Shown here: one piece after another, positions 17,006 to 25,455 of the stretch
Position numbering within the stretch: the stretch's first letter is position 1
Layout of the letters: every line of letters starts with the position of its first letter
Assembly (NCBI GenBank): GCA_004431415.1
Contig: QPMI01000608.1
Span: forward strand, 1-39,375
DNA: 39,375 nucleotides
DNA from: Cyanophora paradoxa
Taxonomy: Eukaryota; Glaucocystophyceae; Cyanophorales; Cyanophoraceae
Direction of reading: 5' to 3'
Notes under the pieces: generated by a model
The model's input: the letters and a program-made list of their open reading frames with translations, nothing else
What the model was told of the DNA's origin: nothing
Database searches by the model: none
Program-made: the position numbers and the translations under genes

Positions 17006-17176
17006 ATGCATTTTGTGAATCAACTACACCAACTAACACTGAGATTTTAACAATATATGAGGTCCTTACTGAATATGGTATGTGTGACAGGTGTGACAGG
17101 TCTATCCCAAACTTTTCTATAACATAAAAATGAACTATCAAAAGTTTGGGATAGACCTGTCACACCTGTCACACCC
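17006..17176. repeat. Hairpin repeat copy R4 with 5' flank
   Basis: A perfect 34-bp inverted repeat: left arm 17,083-17,116, right arm 17,140-17,173, loop 23 bases. Including the 5' flank, it is a near copy of 16,711-16,884. Perfect arms imply a recent origin or selection for pairing. Confidence 0.9.
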
Positions 17177-17425
17177 AATTATTTCAAAAATCCTAAGGGT
17201 CCCCCCTTAGAATCATTAAAACATGATAAAAACATATAAGTTTCATGTATAATTACGATTGGATTCAATAAGAGATCGATTTGTTTTATTTAACAAATGA
17301 ATCATTTATGGATCTTAATCGAGTTTAGCGATATATTTCCGATTAAATGAATTAAATTTAATTAAATTTAATCGAGAAAGTACATGAATATAATATCGAT
17401 TAAATCAATTAACAAACAGACCAAT
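17177..17425. other. AT-rich gene-free stretch near the viral edge
   Basis: No gene is seen. A short hairpin, CTAAGGG/CCCTTAG, lies at 17,193-17,210. The tract near 17,345-17,375 has a tandem AATTAAATTT unit, and ATCGATT-like words recur. Confidence 0.5.
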
Positions 17426-17710
17426 CACACATAGTAAAATGCGGAGTTTTAACCAGAGGCAAGATCTAATTGAGATTCAGTTATATTATTCGGAAATATA
17501 TACAGATTATCGATAGACTCAGTAAGACTAATCGGAAAATAAGAGAAATTTACGATAAAATATCGAAAAGAATACAAAATAAACGAAATAAATGAATATT
17601 CGATAAGATATACACAGATTAACGATTGATTGAAATAGAATATACGAGATATATCAACAAAATCAATTAAGATAAGCCGAGGGTTAAAACTCCGCATTTT
17701 ACTATGTGTG
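17426..17710. repeat. 285-bp AT-rich segment bounded by a perfect 29-bp inverted repeat
   Basis: Arms are 17,426-17,454 and 17,682-17,710 (core ATGCGGAGTTTTAACC and its complement). They are exact complements, and pairing stops abruptly on both sides. The outer arm ends at the point where host-like sequence begins. No target-site duplication is visible around the segment, so it does not look like a standard inserted MITE. It may be a terminal structure of the viral element, with the terminal bases repeated inward. Confidence 0.8.
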
Positions 17711-17740
17711 TAGGATGCGCATCAAATTAAATTTGATCGC
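17711..17740. other. Virus-host junction
   Basis: Base composition changes within about 30 bases from very AT-rich to GC-rich. A 17-bp palindrome, ATCAAATTAAATTTGAT, lies at 17,721-17,737. On the minus strand this is the inside of intron 3 of the interrupted host gene. Confidence 0.6.
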
Positions 17741-17778
17741 GAGCAGCGCTGCGAGTGAACGTTCAATCGGGGGCGCAC

Positions 17779-18210
17779 ATGTAGAAGCGAATGACCGCGT
17801 GATGGCCGCGAGCAGCGATATCGCCCAAAACTTTCTCGACGGGACCCCAGGCAAAGGAGTTCGGGCCAATGAAGACATCTGAGAGCGCGACATAGCTGAA
17901 CTCCAATGCCTGCGCAGCGGTCGCCGTTGGGCGAGAATTACGATCGAGGCTCTTCGGAAGCAAATTTAAAACGCACCCAGTCAGTCCCGGCAGCGTTCAA
18001 CTGCGGGTAGAAGGAAGTCCAGCCTGCAAAAAAGTTTTGATTTCGAATTTCACGTGCAGCGGCGATGGGAGCGCGGCTGCAATGCGACGCGAACGCACCT
18101 TTGAGCGGATTCGGGCCGCTGACGGGCTTGTATGTGAGGGGACCGCCAAAACAGGCGGCCGCGGCCGTGAAGAAGATCACAGCCGTGAGGAGGGAGCCGG
18201 AGCGGGCCAT
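17779..18210 (-). pseudogene. Interrupted host gene: secreted DUF4874-like protein, exons 1-3 only
   Basis: Exon 1 (18,210-18,099) encodes a signal peptide (MARSGSLLTAVIFFTAAAAC) and ends in NPLKG. GT-AG introns at 18,098-18,024 and 17,976-17,910 join in frame to exon 2 (18,023-17,977) and exon 3 (17,909-17,779). The spliced product has NPLKGW, 'ALEFSYVALSDVFIGPNSFAWGP' type sequence (pieces at exon 3 start) and IAARGHHAVIRFY. This is the N-terminal pattern of DUF4874 proteins, TIM-barrel-like secreted proteins often near glycoside hydrolases. A donor GTGCGC follows at 17,778-17,773, and the intron then runs into the viral edge after 68 bases. The rest of the domain is missing here and should lie left of the viral block if this is an insertion. 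Confidence 0.7.
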
Positions 18211-18855
18211 TTCGAGAAAAGCTTCTTAGAAACTTGGAGAATTTCAAGATTCTCAGGGCGCGCAGTGCTGGCGCCGGAGACTTGCAATTGGCGGGAAATG
18301 GCTCGCCTTCGAGGCGACTGCGGGCGATTCGCGCATTAGAAACGCTGCGAATACACTTTTCCAGGCGCCACTGAAGCCCCCGGAGCGCCACGCGGGCGCC
18401 CGGCGAGCGCACCTTGCCGGCCTCGGAACGATTTGAAAGTGAGGACTGCGCGGGCCGTGGCGGGAGTCAGGCAGCAGGGGGGGAGGACCTGGAGGGGAGA
18501 GGAGACCAAAAGTAAAGCGCCCGACCCGGCCCGCGACCCCGCAGGGGGGGAGGGGAGAAACGCCAAGGGAAGAAATAGGCGGCATTTGCATGCATGCAAG
18601 GGGAGATATAGGGCTCGAGGAAATCAGATGAATTCAAGACTCGCGAGGGGATTCGAAGGATACGAATTAAGTGCTCCGAGTATAGACAAGCCAAGATCCG
18701 ATGATCCAGCTTTACTGGGGAATGAAGAAGAGATCGAAGGGCCCGCTGAGAATTAGCTATAGACAAGCCAAGATCCAGCTTGAAGAGGAGCTCGAGTAAA
18801 TCAGCGATCGCCCCGGCTCGCAAGAACCGAATTCAAGCACACGAGAGCTAGCGGG
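18211..18855. other. Intergenic region between two minus-strand host genes
   Basis: Upstream sequence of the DUF4874-like gene and 3' flank of the ARMH1-like gene. No gene is supported. A direct repeat of about 20 bases (TATAGACAAGCCAAGATCC) occurs at 18,681 and 18,758. The part from 18,600 to 18,830 is less GC-rich than its surroundings. Confidence 0.45.
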
Positions 18856-21800
18856 CTACGGGCCTCCGACGTGGAGGACGGGTACGGAGGCCCGGCTGAC
18901 GGGACGGCTCCGCACGGGTGTCTGGGACCCGCTGGCCCCCTCCCCGCCCCCGCGCCCCTCCACGCCCTCTACCGCCAGGTCGCTCTGCCGGCGGAGAGGG
19001 ACCTCAGCAGGGTACGCGAGAAGCGCTGGGGGTACCCGCCTCGATGTACTCGGGCTCGTCGCCGTGCGTTGGGAAGGGCTGCCGCTCGACGATCGGCTCC
19101 TCGGCCCTACGCGCGCGCCGGGGGTTAGAATCCGGGCGGGGCGGCATCGGCGGGGGCGGGGGCGGGGGCGGGCGGACAGCTTCTCGATCTTCTGCTTGAG
19201 GGCGTCGTGCTCGGCGGAGCTCTCGTCGGCGGCGAGGCCCCGCGCCGCCTCCGAGCGGCTGAACATCGACGCCGCCAGCGTGTTCCCCGCCGAGTCCTCC
19301 ATCACCACTGCCCGCCCCGCGCTCGCTGGGGGGGGGGGGGGGGGGGGGGGGGGGGGAGGGGGGGGGGCGGGGGGTACGGACTCGGGGCCCAGAGGCCGAG
19401 CTGCTCGGCCTCGCTCTTCTTCTGCGGCTTGGGGGGCACGTGCCCCGGCCCCGCCACGGAGCCGCGCTTGGAGCCCGGGGGCGCCTGCAGGGTCGGCACC
19501 CCCGACGCCCTCCTGTCCGGCCTGCGGGGGGGCGCCTCGGGCCCGGCGCCCGCGCTCCCGAGAACGTGGAAAGGCGTACCCGGGCGAGGCCTCGACGCGG
19601 GAAGCGACGGAGGTGCGGGAGGCGACGGAGGCCATCGATCCCCGCGGCCGCCCTGCGCCCCGAGCGCCCCGCCCCGCGTCAGCCCCGCCCGAGGCGGGGC
19701 GGGGTGCGGGGGGCGCGCGGCACCCTTCGTCTCGCGCTCGGCAGCGGCGTGGAGGTCCGAGTTCGATGCGCCGCCGTGCTGCACGGCCTCAGGGCCGCCA
19801 GCCGGCCCCGCCTGCCCCGCCTCGCCCGACCCCGACCCCGAGCCGGATGCCTGCGGCCCCGCCGGCCCCGCCTCCTCCCCCTCCGACCCGCTGGCCTCGC
19901 CGCCCGCCGCCTCCATCGCCTCCCCCTCCTTCGCCGCCTTGTGCAGCACCTGCGCCGCCCCGCCGCTCGCCGGGGTACGCAGAACACGCCGCGGGGGGGG
20001 GGGTACGCGGGGCACCTGGACGAGCTCCGACGTCATGTCGCGGTAGAGCATGTCGGGGTGTTTCTGCGGGGTAGCGGGGGGCACAGCGTCAGGCCGGCGG
20101 CGGGAGCAGGATGGCGGACAGGGGTACCATGAAGGTCTCGAAGAGGTCGGCCCCGAGGAGCTTCTTGGTGACCTCCGCGGCGCGCGGCAGCAGCGAGCAG
20201 AGCCCGAACAGCGTCTGCCGGCGGGTCGGAGGGGGTACTCGATTCCGAGCGGGGATGGGGGGAACGGGCGGACCTGGCCGCCCTGCTTCTGGCTCTCGTA
20301 GTGGTCAAGGTTCGAGAGGCACGTGAGGAGGCCGCCCACGACATTCCTGCGTGCGACCCCGCCGTTAGGGGGGTACGGCGCGCCGCCGGGGCGGGCGGGG
20401 CGAGCGGGCCTGCGGGTCATGCGGGTGGCCCAGGCGCGGGAGAGGCCGGCGAGGATGCCGAGCATCTTCGCCGCGCACGCCTGCTGCGTGTGCAGCGGGT
20501 GGTACAGCTGCGCGCGGCGTCGGAGGGGCGAGGCCACGGCCGGCCGGTGCAGGGCGCCGACGAAGGGGCTGCGCGGACCCGCTGGCCGCGCTGAAGCTCG
20601 CCCCCGTCCGCAGCCGCCGCCGCCGCCTGCTCCGCAAAGTGCGCTGCGGGGCGCGATTCTGATCCCCGGTGCAGGGAAGGGATGGGGGAGGGGGTACCGG
20701 CGGCGTCGAACTCGGCGAGGTTGGGCCGGAGCGCGGCAATGAGGGAGTCGAGGACGGGCCGCTCCAGCTCGTGGTACCCCCCCAGCACCTTGAGCAGCTC
20801 GTACGCTGCGAGGGGGCGCGGCTCGGTCCGGCGCGAAGGGAGATGATGCGCCGTACCCCCCCCCCCCCCCGGGGCGCCGCGCACCCTCGTACTGGACCTG
20901 GAAGTTGAAGGAGCGGAGCATGAGGACCGCGGCCTGCGGGGGGTACGCGCGCGTGAGCCCCCGGCAGCGCGGCGGCGCCCGCCCTCCTCCCCCGGCGTGC
21001 CTGGACGGTGGAGGCGTCGGGCTGGACGAGGCCGGTCGGGGGCGGGCCGCTCCCCTTCGCGCGCGGCGGGTTCGCCTGCAGCAGCACCCGCAGCGCCTGC
21101 GCCAGGCTGAGCGGAGGCCGCCCCTGCCGGCGGGTGGGGGGTACAGGGGCGCGCCTGCGCGGCCATGCGCTGGGCGCCCGAGTTGGGGGACTGGAGGAGG
21201 GCCACCACCCCGGCCTGGACCCGCGCGCAGTGCCGCGGGTTCCCTGCGCGCCCCCGCCCGCTCGCCTCGGCGCGCGGGGCGGGCGGCGGGGCGCTGGGGC
21301 GCGTCGGGCGCGCCCGCCCGAGGTTGGTGAGGAGGTTGCGGCCGGCGTCCAGCGTCCCCTCGTCCCGCGTCCGCCCCAGGCACTCCGCGATCACCCGCAC
21401 CCCTGCCGGGGCCCCTCGGACGCGCAGCGGCGGGCGAGGCGAGGCGAGGGGCGCTGCACGGCGCGCCCTCGTTCTCGCAGATGAGCTCCTTGTAGTAGCG
21501 CCCGGAGTTGGCGATGTGCTGGAGGACCTGGAACGTCTGCTGCCGGTCGTCCTGCGCGGAGCTAAGATGGGCGGCGCGGCGGCGCGGGGCGGGGCCGAGG
21601 AGGGCGCGCCTCGCCGATGCGCTCGAGGCCGAGGATCTCCAGGAGCGTGTTGACGCCACCGACCTCCAGGAACTCGGTGAGGAAGCGCTGCCCTGCGCAC
21701 GCGCCCCGCGCCGCTCGGGCGGCGCCGCGCTGGCTCCCGGGCCGACGCCGCACCGCTGGAGGCCGCTATGAAGACGGAGACCGCCTGCAGCTGAAGCGAG

Positions 21801-22257
21801 ACGGCGCTCCCGATGAGGTACCTGCGGCGAGCCGGGCGTCAGCGAAGCCCGGCGGCGCCCGGGGGCGGGGCCACGGCGAACGTCAGGCGGAGCCAGGTGG
21901 AGATGCGCGCGAGGAGCAGGCTCGCGCCGTTCCCGTACTCCTTCTCGAGCTGCGGGCCCGTCTTGTTCTTGTTCCTCGCAACGAACGCCTGGAGGATCCG
22001 CAGGCGCGTGTGCTTCGATCCCTGCGCAAGCAAAGCCACGTCAGGCGCCGCCGCTCGTGCACGCTGACGCAGCGCCGCGGGGGAGCGGGGTCGTTCGCGT
22101 CGCTAATTGCAGCGGTTGGCGGCAAGCCGGCGGCGGGGCTCGGAACGCTAGCTACAGCACGCCGCTGGCACTGGGAGGCCCTGCAGGCGCTGCCGCGCAC
22201 CCGGTCCCACTCCCGCAGCGTCTTGACAAGGTCGGTGTCCCGGGGCGGCTGGCTCAT
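18856..22257 (-). CDS. ARMH1-like armadillo-like helical protein, multi-exon
   Basis: Exon 1 (22,257-22,201) starts MSQPPRDTDLVKTLREWDR. Exon 2 starts at 22,021 in phase and encodes 'LRILQAFVARNKNKTG', 'LEKEYGNGASLLLARISTWLRLT'; exon 3 continues YLIGSAVSLQLQAVSVFI. Later exons hold RFLTEFLEVGGVNTLLEILG, YYKELICENEG and GVRVIAECLGRTRDEG. This order matches the conserved core of animal ARMH1 (C1orf228), a protein kept mostly in ciliated eukaryotes. Many introns begin GTACCCCC or GC (for example after GLERIGE). The C-terminal part is low-complexity Ala/Gly/Pro with a short helix ALKQKIEKL; the last exon ends at 18,856. The gene is head-to-head with the helicase. A cilium or flagellum-linked role is inferred from the family. 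Internal exon limits after exon 3 are approximate. Confidence 0.72.
19328..19367. repeat. Poly-G tract
   Basis: Twenty-nine uninterrupted Gs (19,328-19,356), one A, then ten more Gs. On the coding minus strand this is a poly-C tract directly after an intron start GTACCCCCC. Length should be treated as uncertain. Confidence 0.9.
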
Positions 22258-22338
22258 TGCAGCTGCTCTCCAGGGACAGCCGCGGGGTCGTGACGCCAAG
22301 CTCGGCGCTGGTCGCTAGCCCGTGGTCGGCGCGGTCGC
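22258..22338. promoter_or_regulatory. Divergent promoter region, ARMH1-like / DEAD-box helicase
   Basis: About 80 bases separate the ATGs of the two head-to-head genes, so they must share a compact bidirectional promoter. No TATA box is visible. Confidence 0.5.
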
Positions 22339-24724
22339 TTGTTCCGTGCTCTTTCGTGTACCCACAAAATGTTCATCTCGTCGCTGTGCTGCTCCCGGGC
22401 GACCCCACAGGCACTGTGCACGCAGCGGGAGGCATGCCATGCAGGTCCGGAAGCGCCAACTCAAGAGGTCCGGGCTCAGGTCCAGATTCTTCCTCGAAGG
22501 CCAGCGGCCCGGTCGACCAAACCAGCCTTCTTCGGCGCGCGCTTGAACACACAGCGGTTCCTCGGGCGCCAACGATGGCACCAGCAGCCGCGCGGCTCGC
22601 CAGCGCTAGCGGTCGCCGAGCCTGTGCAGGCCGATCTCGCTCCGGCGGAGAGCCCAGCAGCAGAGGACCGCACGGAGATGGACCTTAGCACGTTCGAGGG
22701 CCTCGGAGTCGACGCGGCGCTGCTGGAGGGCCTGCGATCGCGCGGCGTGCGCCCCGCCCCGCGCCGCCGCTGCCACGGCCGCGGCTCCCTGCCGGCGCCA
22801 ACGCGGCGCGCAGATTGAGGAGCCGGTGGAGGTGCAGCAGGCGGCGGTCCCGGCGGTCCTGGACGGGGAGGACGTCATCATCCAGAGCCACACGGGGACG
22901 GGCAAGACCCTGGCGTACGTTCTGCCGCTGCTCTCGTCGCTGCTGGCGAGCGGGCCGCCGGCGCCCGGCAAGAAGGGCGCGACCGGCCCCGAGGTGCTCA
23001 TCGTGGCGCCCACGCGCGAACTCTCCATGCAGATCTGCCTCGAGATCGAGGGGTAGCCCGCCCGTCCCGGAGCGACAAGCGCGCGCCTGGCCTGACGCGG
23101 GGCGGGGCAGCGTGTCGGCGGGGCTGGTGGCCGTGCAGCAGCTGATCGGCGGGGCGAACCCCGAGCGCCAGGTCGAGAAGCTCAAGAAGCGCCGGCCCCG
23201 CGTCGTCGTCCGCCCCCCCCCCCCCCCCCCCCCCCCCCCGCCCCGCCCCGCCCCGCCCCGCCTGCCCCGCCTGCCGCGCACTCTCCCCCGACCCCTCGTC
23301 GCAGGCCGGCACGCCGGGCCGCCTCCGCGAGCTCATCGACACGGGCAAGCTCAAGTGCGGGGTGCGCGCCCTCCCTCGCCCTCCGCCCCGCCTTGGCTGG
23401 CCTGACGGGGCCCCCCCTCCAGAACCTGCGCGCCGTCGTGCTGGACGAGGTGGGCGGTACACCCCTCCAGCCTCCACTTCCCCCTGACCCCGTACCCAGG
23501 TGGACCACCTGATGTCAGACGCGTTCGCGCGGGACCTGGGGCACATCCTCAGGACGGCAAACCCCGCCCGCCGGCAGGCGCGCGGCCGTACCCCCCTTCC
23601 TTTCCTCACGCACTCGCTTCTCACCGGGCGCGGCTCAGACAATCTTCGTCTCCGCGACCGTACCCTCTCCGGTCCTGGACGTGCGCTGCCCCCTTCCCCC
23701 TGTACCCACCCTCCACTCTCTTGACCCGCGCCTCCCCAGCTCGCGGCGGACCACATGAAGGACCCCCTGCACATCCAGGCGAGGACCGCCCCCCCCCCCC
23801 CCCCCCCCCCCCACCCCCCCCCCTCCCCGTCCTCCCCCCCTCGGGACCCCCCAAATCGAGCGGCTTACCCCTCACCTTAGGTGGACGCGTCGAAGCTGGT
23901 GACGCCGAGGCTGGAGCACGCGTACATCGTGGCGCCGCCGCGCAAGAAGGCGGAGACGCTGCGCCGCCTCTTCGTCGCCGCCCAGCCCTCCTGCGCCCTC
24001 ACGTGCGCCCGCCCGCCCCGGCGGCCTCGAACCCTGTCGCTCGCGCCTCACCCGCGCCGCAGCTTCATCAACGACCCGCGCCGCATCAACGAGGCGAGAG
24101 CTTCGATCTCGAAAGGGGCCTCCCTCTCTGCGAGCTCTAAGCCGCGGGTCGCTCCTCGCTGGCGCAGCTGGCGGAGTACCTCTCGTCGAACGGCACGGTC
24201 GAGGTCGCCGTCCTGCACGGCGAGGCCGACAAGGCCCGCCCCGCCCCGCCCCGCCCCGCCCCGCCCCGCATGCTTCCGCGGGCTAGACGCGCCCCGCCCG
24301 CCCCTGGGCGCAGCTGACTGCCGCGCAGGAGGCGCGGGGCAACGTGCTGAACGCCGTGCGGCGGGGCAAGGTCTCCCACGTCGTCTGCACCGAGATGGCC
24401 GCCCGCGGCCTCGACCTCCCCGGCCCGCCCGCCCCCCGCCCCGCCCCGGCTTAAGCTTAAGCTTCCAGACCGACCTTGCTTAACCCCCGCGCAGGCGTCT
24501 CCCACGTGTTCAACCTCGACCTGCCCACCGACCACCTCCACTACCTGCACCGCGCGGGGCGCACGGGGCGGCTGAACCAGGGGCGGGAGGGCAAGGGGAC
24601 GGTGGTGACGGTGGTGACCCCCGAGGAGGAGTTCGTGGTGGGGAAGATCGAGCGGGCGCTGGGCGTGACCTTCCGCCGCGTCGAGGTCTACGCCGGCAAG
24701 CTCTTCGACGCCCTCCCCGGCTAG
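22339..24724 (+). CDS. DEAD-box RNA helicase (DEVD variant), multi-exon, probably organelle-targeted
   Basis: Exon 1 (22,339-22,746) has a Ser/Arg/Ala-rich N-terminus that could be a transit peptide, then FEGLGVDAALLEGLRSRG. Exon 2 (22,814-23,052) starts IEEPVEVQ (Q motif) and has HTGTGKT (motif I) and PTREL (Ia). Further exons give GTPGRL (Ib), LDEVDHLM (motif II, DEVD not DEAD), FVSAT (III), FINDPRRINE, LHGEAD, TEMAARGLDLP (V) and HRAGRTGR (VI), ending at 24,724. All helicase motifs are present in order, so the gene is intact once introns are removed. Several introns are GC-AG, for example after RRQ, HIQ and INE, which restore the frame exactly. The DEVDHLM form is known in some plant organelle helicases. 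Organelle location is inferred. An ATG at 22,369 is an alternative start. Confidence 0.88.
23213..23272. repeat. Poly-C tract plus (CCCCG)n in a helicase intron
   Basis: Twenty-seven Cs (23,213-23,239), then tandem CGCCC pentamers. A similar 24-C tract lies at 23,789-23,812, and a CCCCG array at 24,236-24,268, both also in introns of this gene. Confidence 0.9.
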
Positions 24725-25455
24725 CCGTAGGTGGAGGACTGCAGCTGGAGTTAACTGCGCCGTGTATACGTGCATGTGCTGCGGTGTGCATAAGAATTCG
24801 GCATGCAACTTGACGCGCAATTGCAAAGGCCCCGCCCCGGCCCGCGCCGCCGGCCCGCCGGCCCGCCGGCGGGCCGCGGCCGCCGCGCGGGCCGCCGGCG
24901 CGCCGCGCGCCGCGCGCTCGGCGCTAGCGCTGGGGGCCTGGGGCCGCGTCACTGGCCCGTCAGCCCCGTGGGCCGTGGGCCACTGGGCCCGTGCCTGGCC
25001 AGAGGCCAGGAGCCAGGGGCCAGGAGCCAGGGGCCAGAGGCCAGGCCTAGCCTAGTAGCTGTAGGGGCCACTGGCCAGGGGCCAGGGCCCGCCACCGGGT
25101 ACCCCGATTTCGGATCGGATTTTCGAGGTTTCCTGAGTTCGATGGGGAATTTCGATCATATATATGCGCATATACAACGCCGACGGTTGGGTAACTTGGG
25201 TTTGGATCCGGACTCCGCCGGAATCGCGGCCGGATCCGGAGCTTTCGAAAGATTGCGATTATGTACCCCCGGCGCGGATCCACCCAAATTGAAGTCGGAG
25301 CTTCGATTCGAGAATCGAGATCCTGCGCGGCGTACCGCCGCGTACGCGTACGCGTGGCACGTCGTCAGCCCGACGGTCAGCTATCGTTTGCCTAGCAGCA
25401 GCCCAGGCAGCTGCAGATCCTAGACGTCCAGCAGCAGTACTTCGCCTTGCCTGAA
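24725..25455. other. Intergenic region with GGCCAG minisatellite
   Basis: Between the helicase stop and the subtilase start. From 24,820 to 24,920 the DNA is almost pure G/C with CCGGCGGGCC-type palindromes. From about 24,980 to 25,095 diverged copies of GGCCAGGAGCCAG are tandemly arrayed. The part from 25,100 to 25,400 has GGATCCGGA words and short alternating TATATATGCGCATATA-type sequence. No gene is supported. Confidence 0.6.

Noticed and set aside
521-17176. CRISPR-like look of the repeated TGTGACAGG units
   Set aside because: Units are adjacent inside hairpin arms with no regular unique spacers, and the setting is eukaryotic/viral.
17449-17697. 82-codon minus-strand frame inside the 285-bp inverted-repeat segment
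   Set aside because: Low-complexity, AT-driven residues and no family; kept only as a speculative fusion exon.
17426-17710. Simple MITE insertion
   Set aside because: No target-site duplication, and one arm coincides with the composition boundary.
19302-21659. 785-codon uninterrupted minus-strand frame
   Set aside because: It runs through introns because stop codons are rare in GC-rich DNA; real exons are only parts of it.
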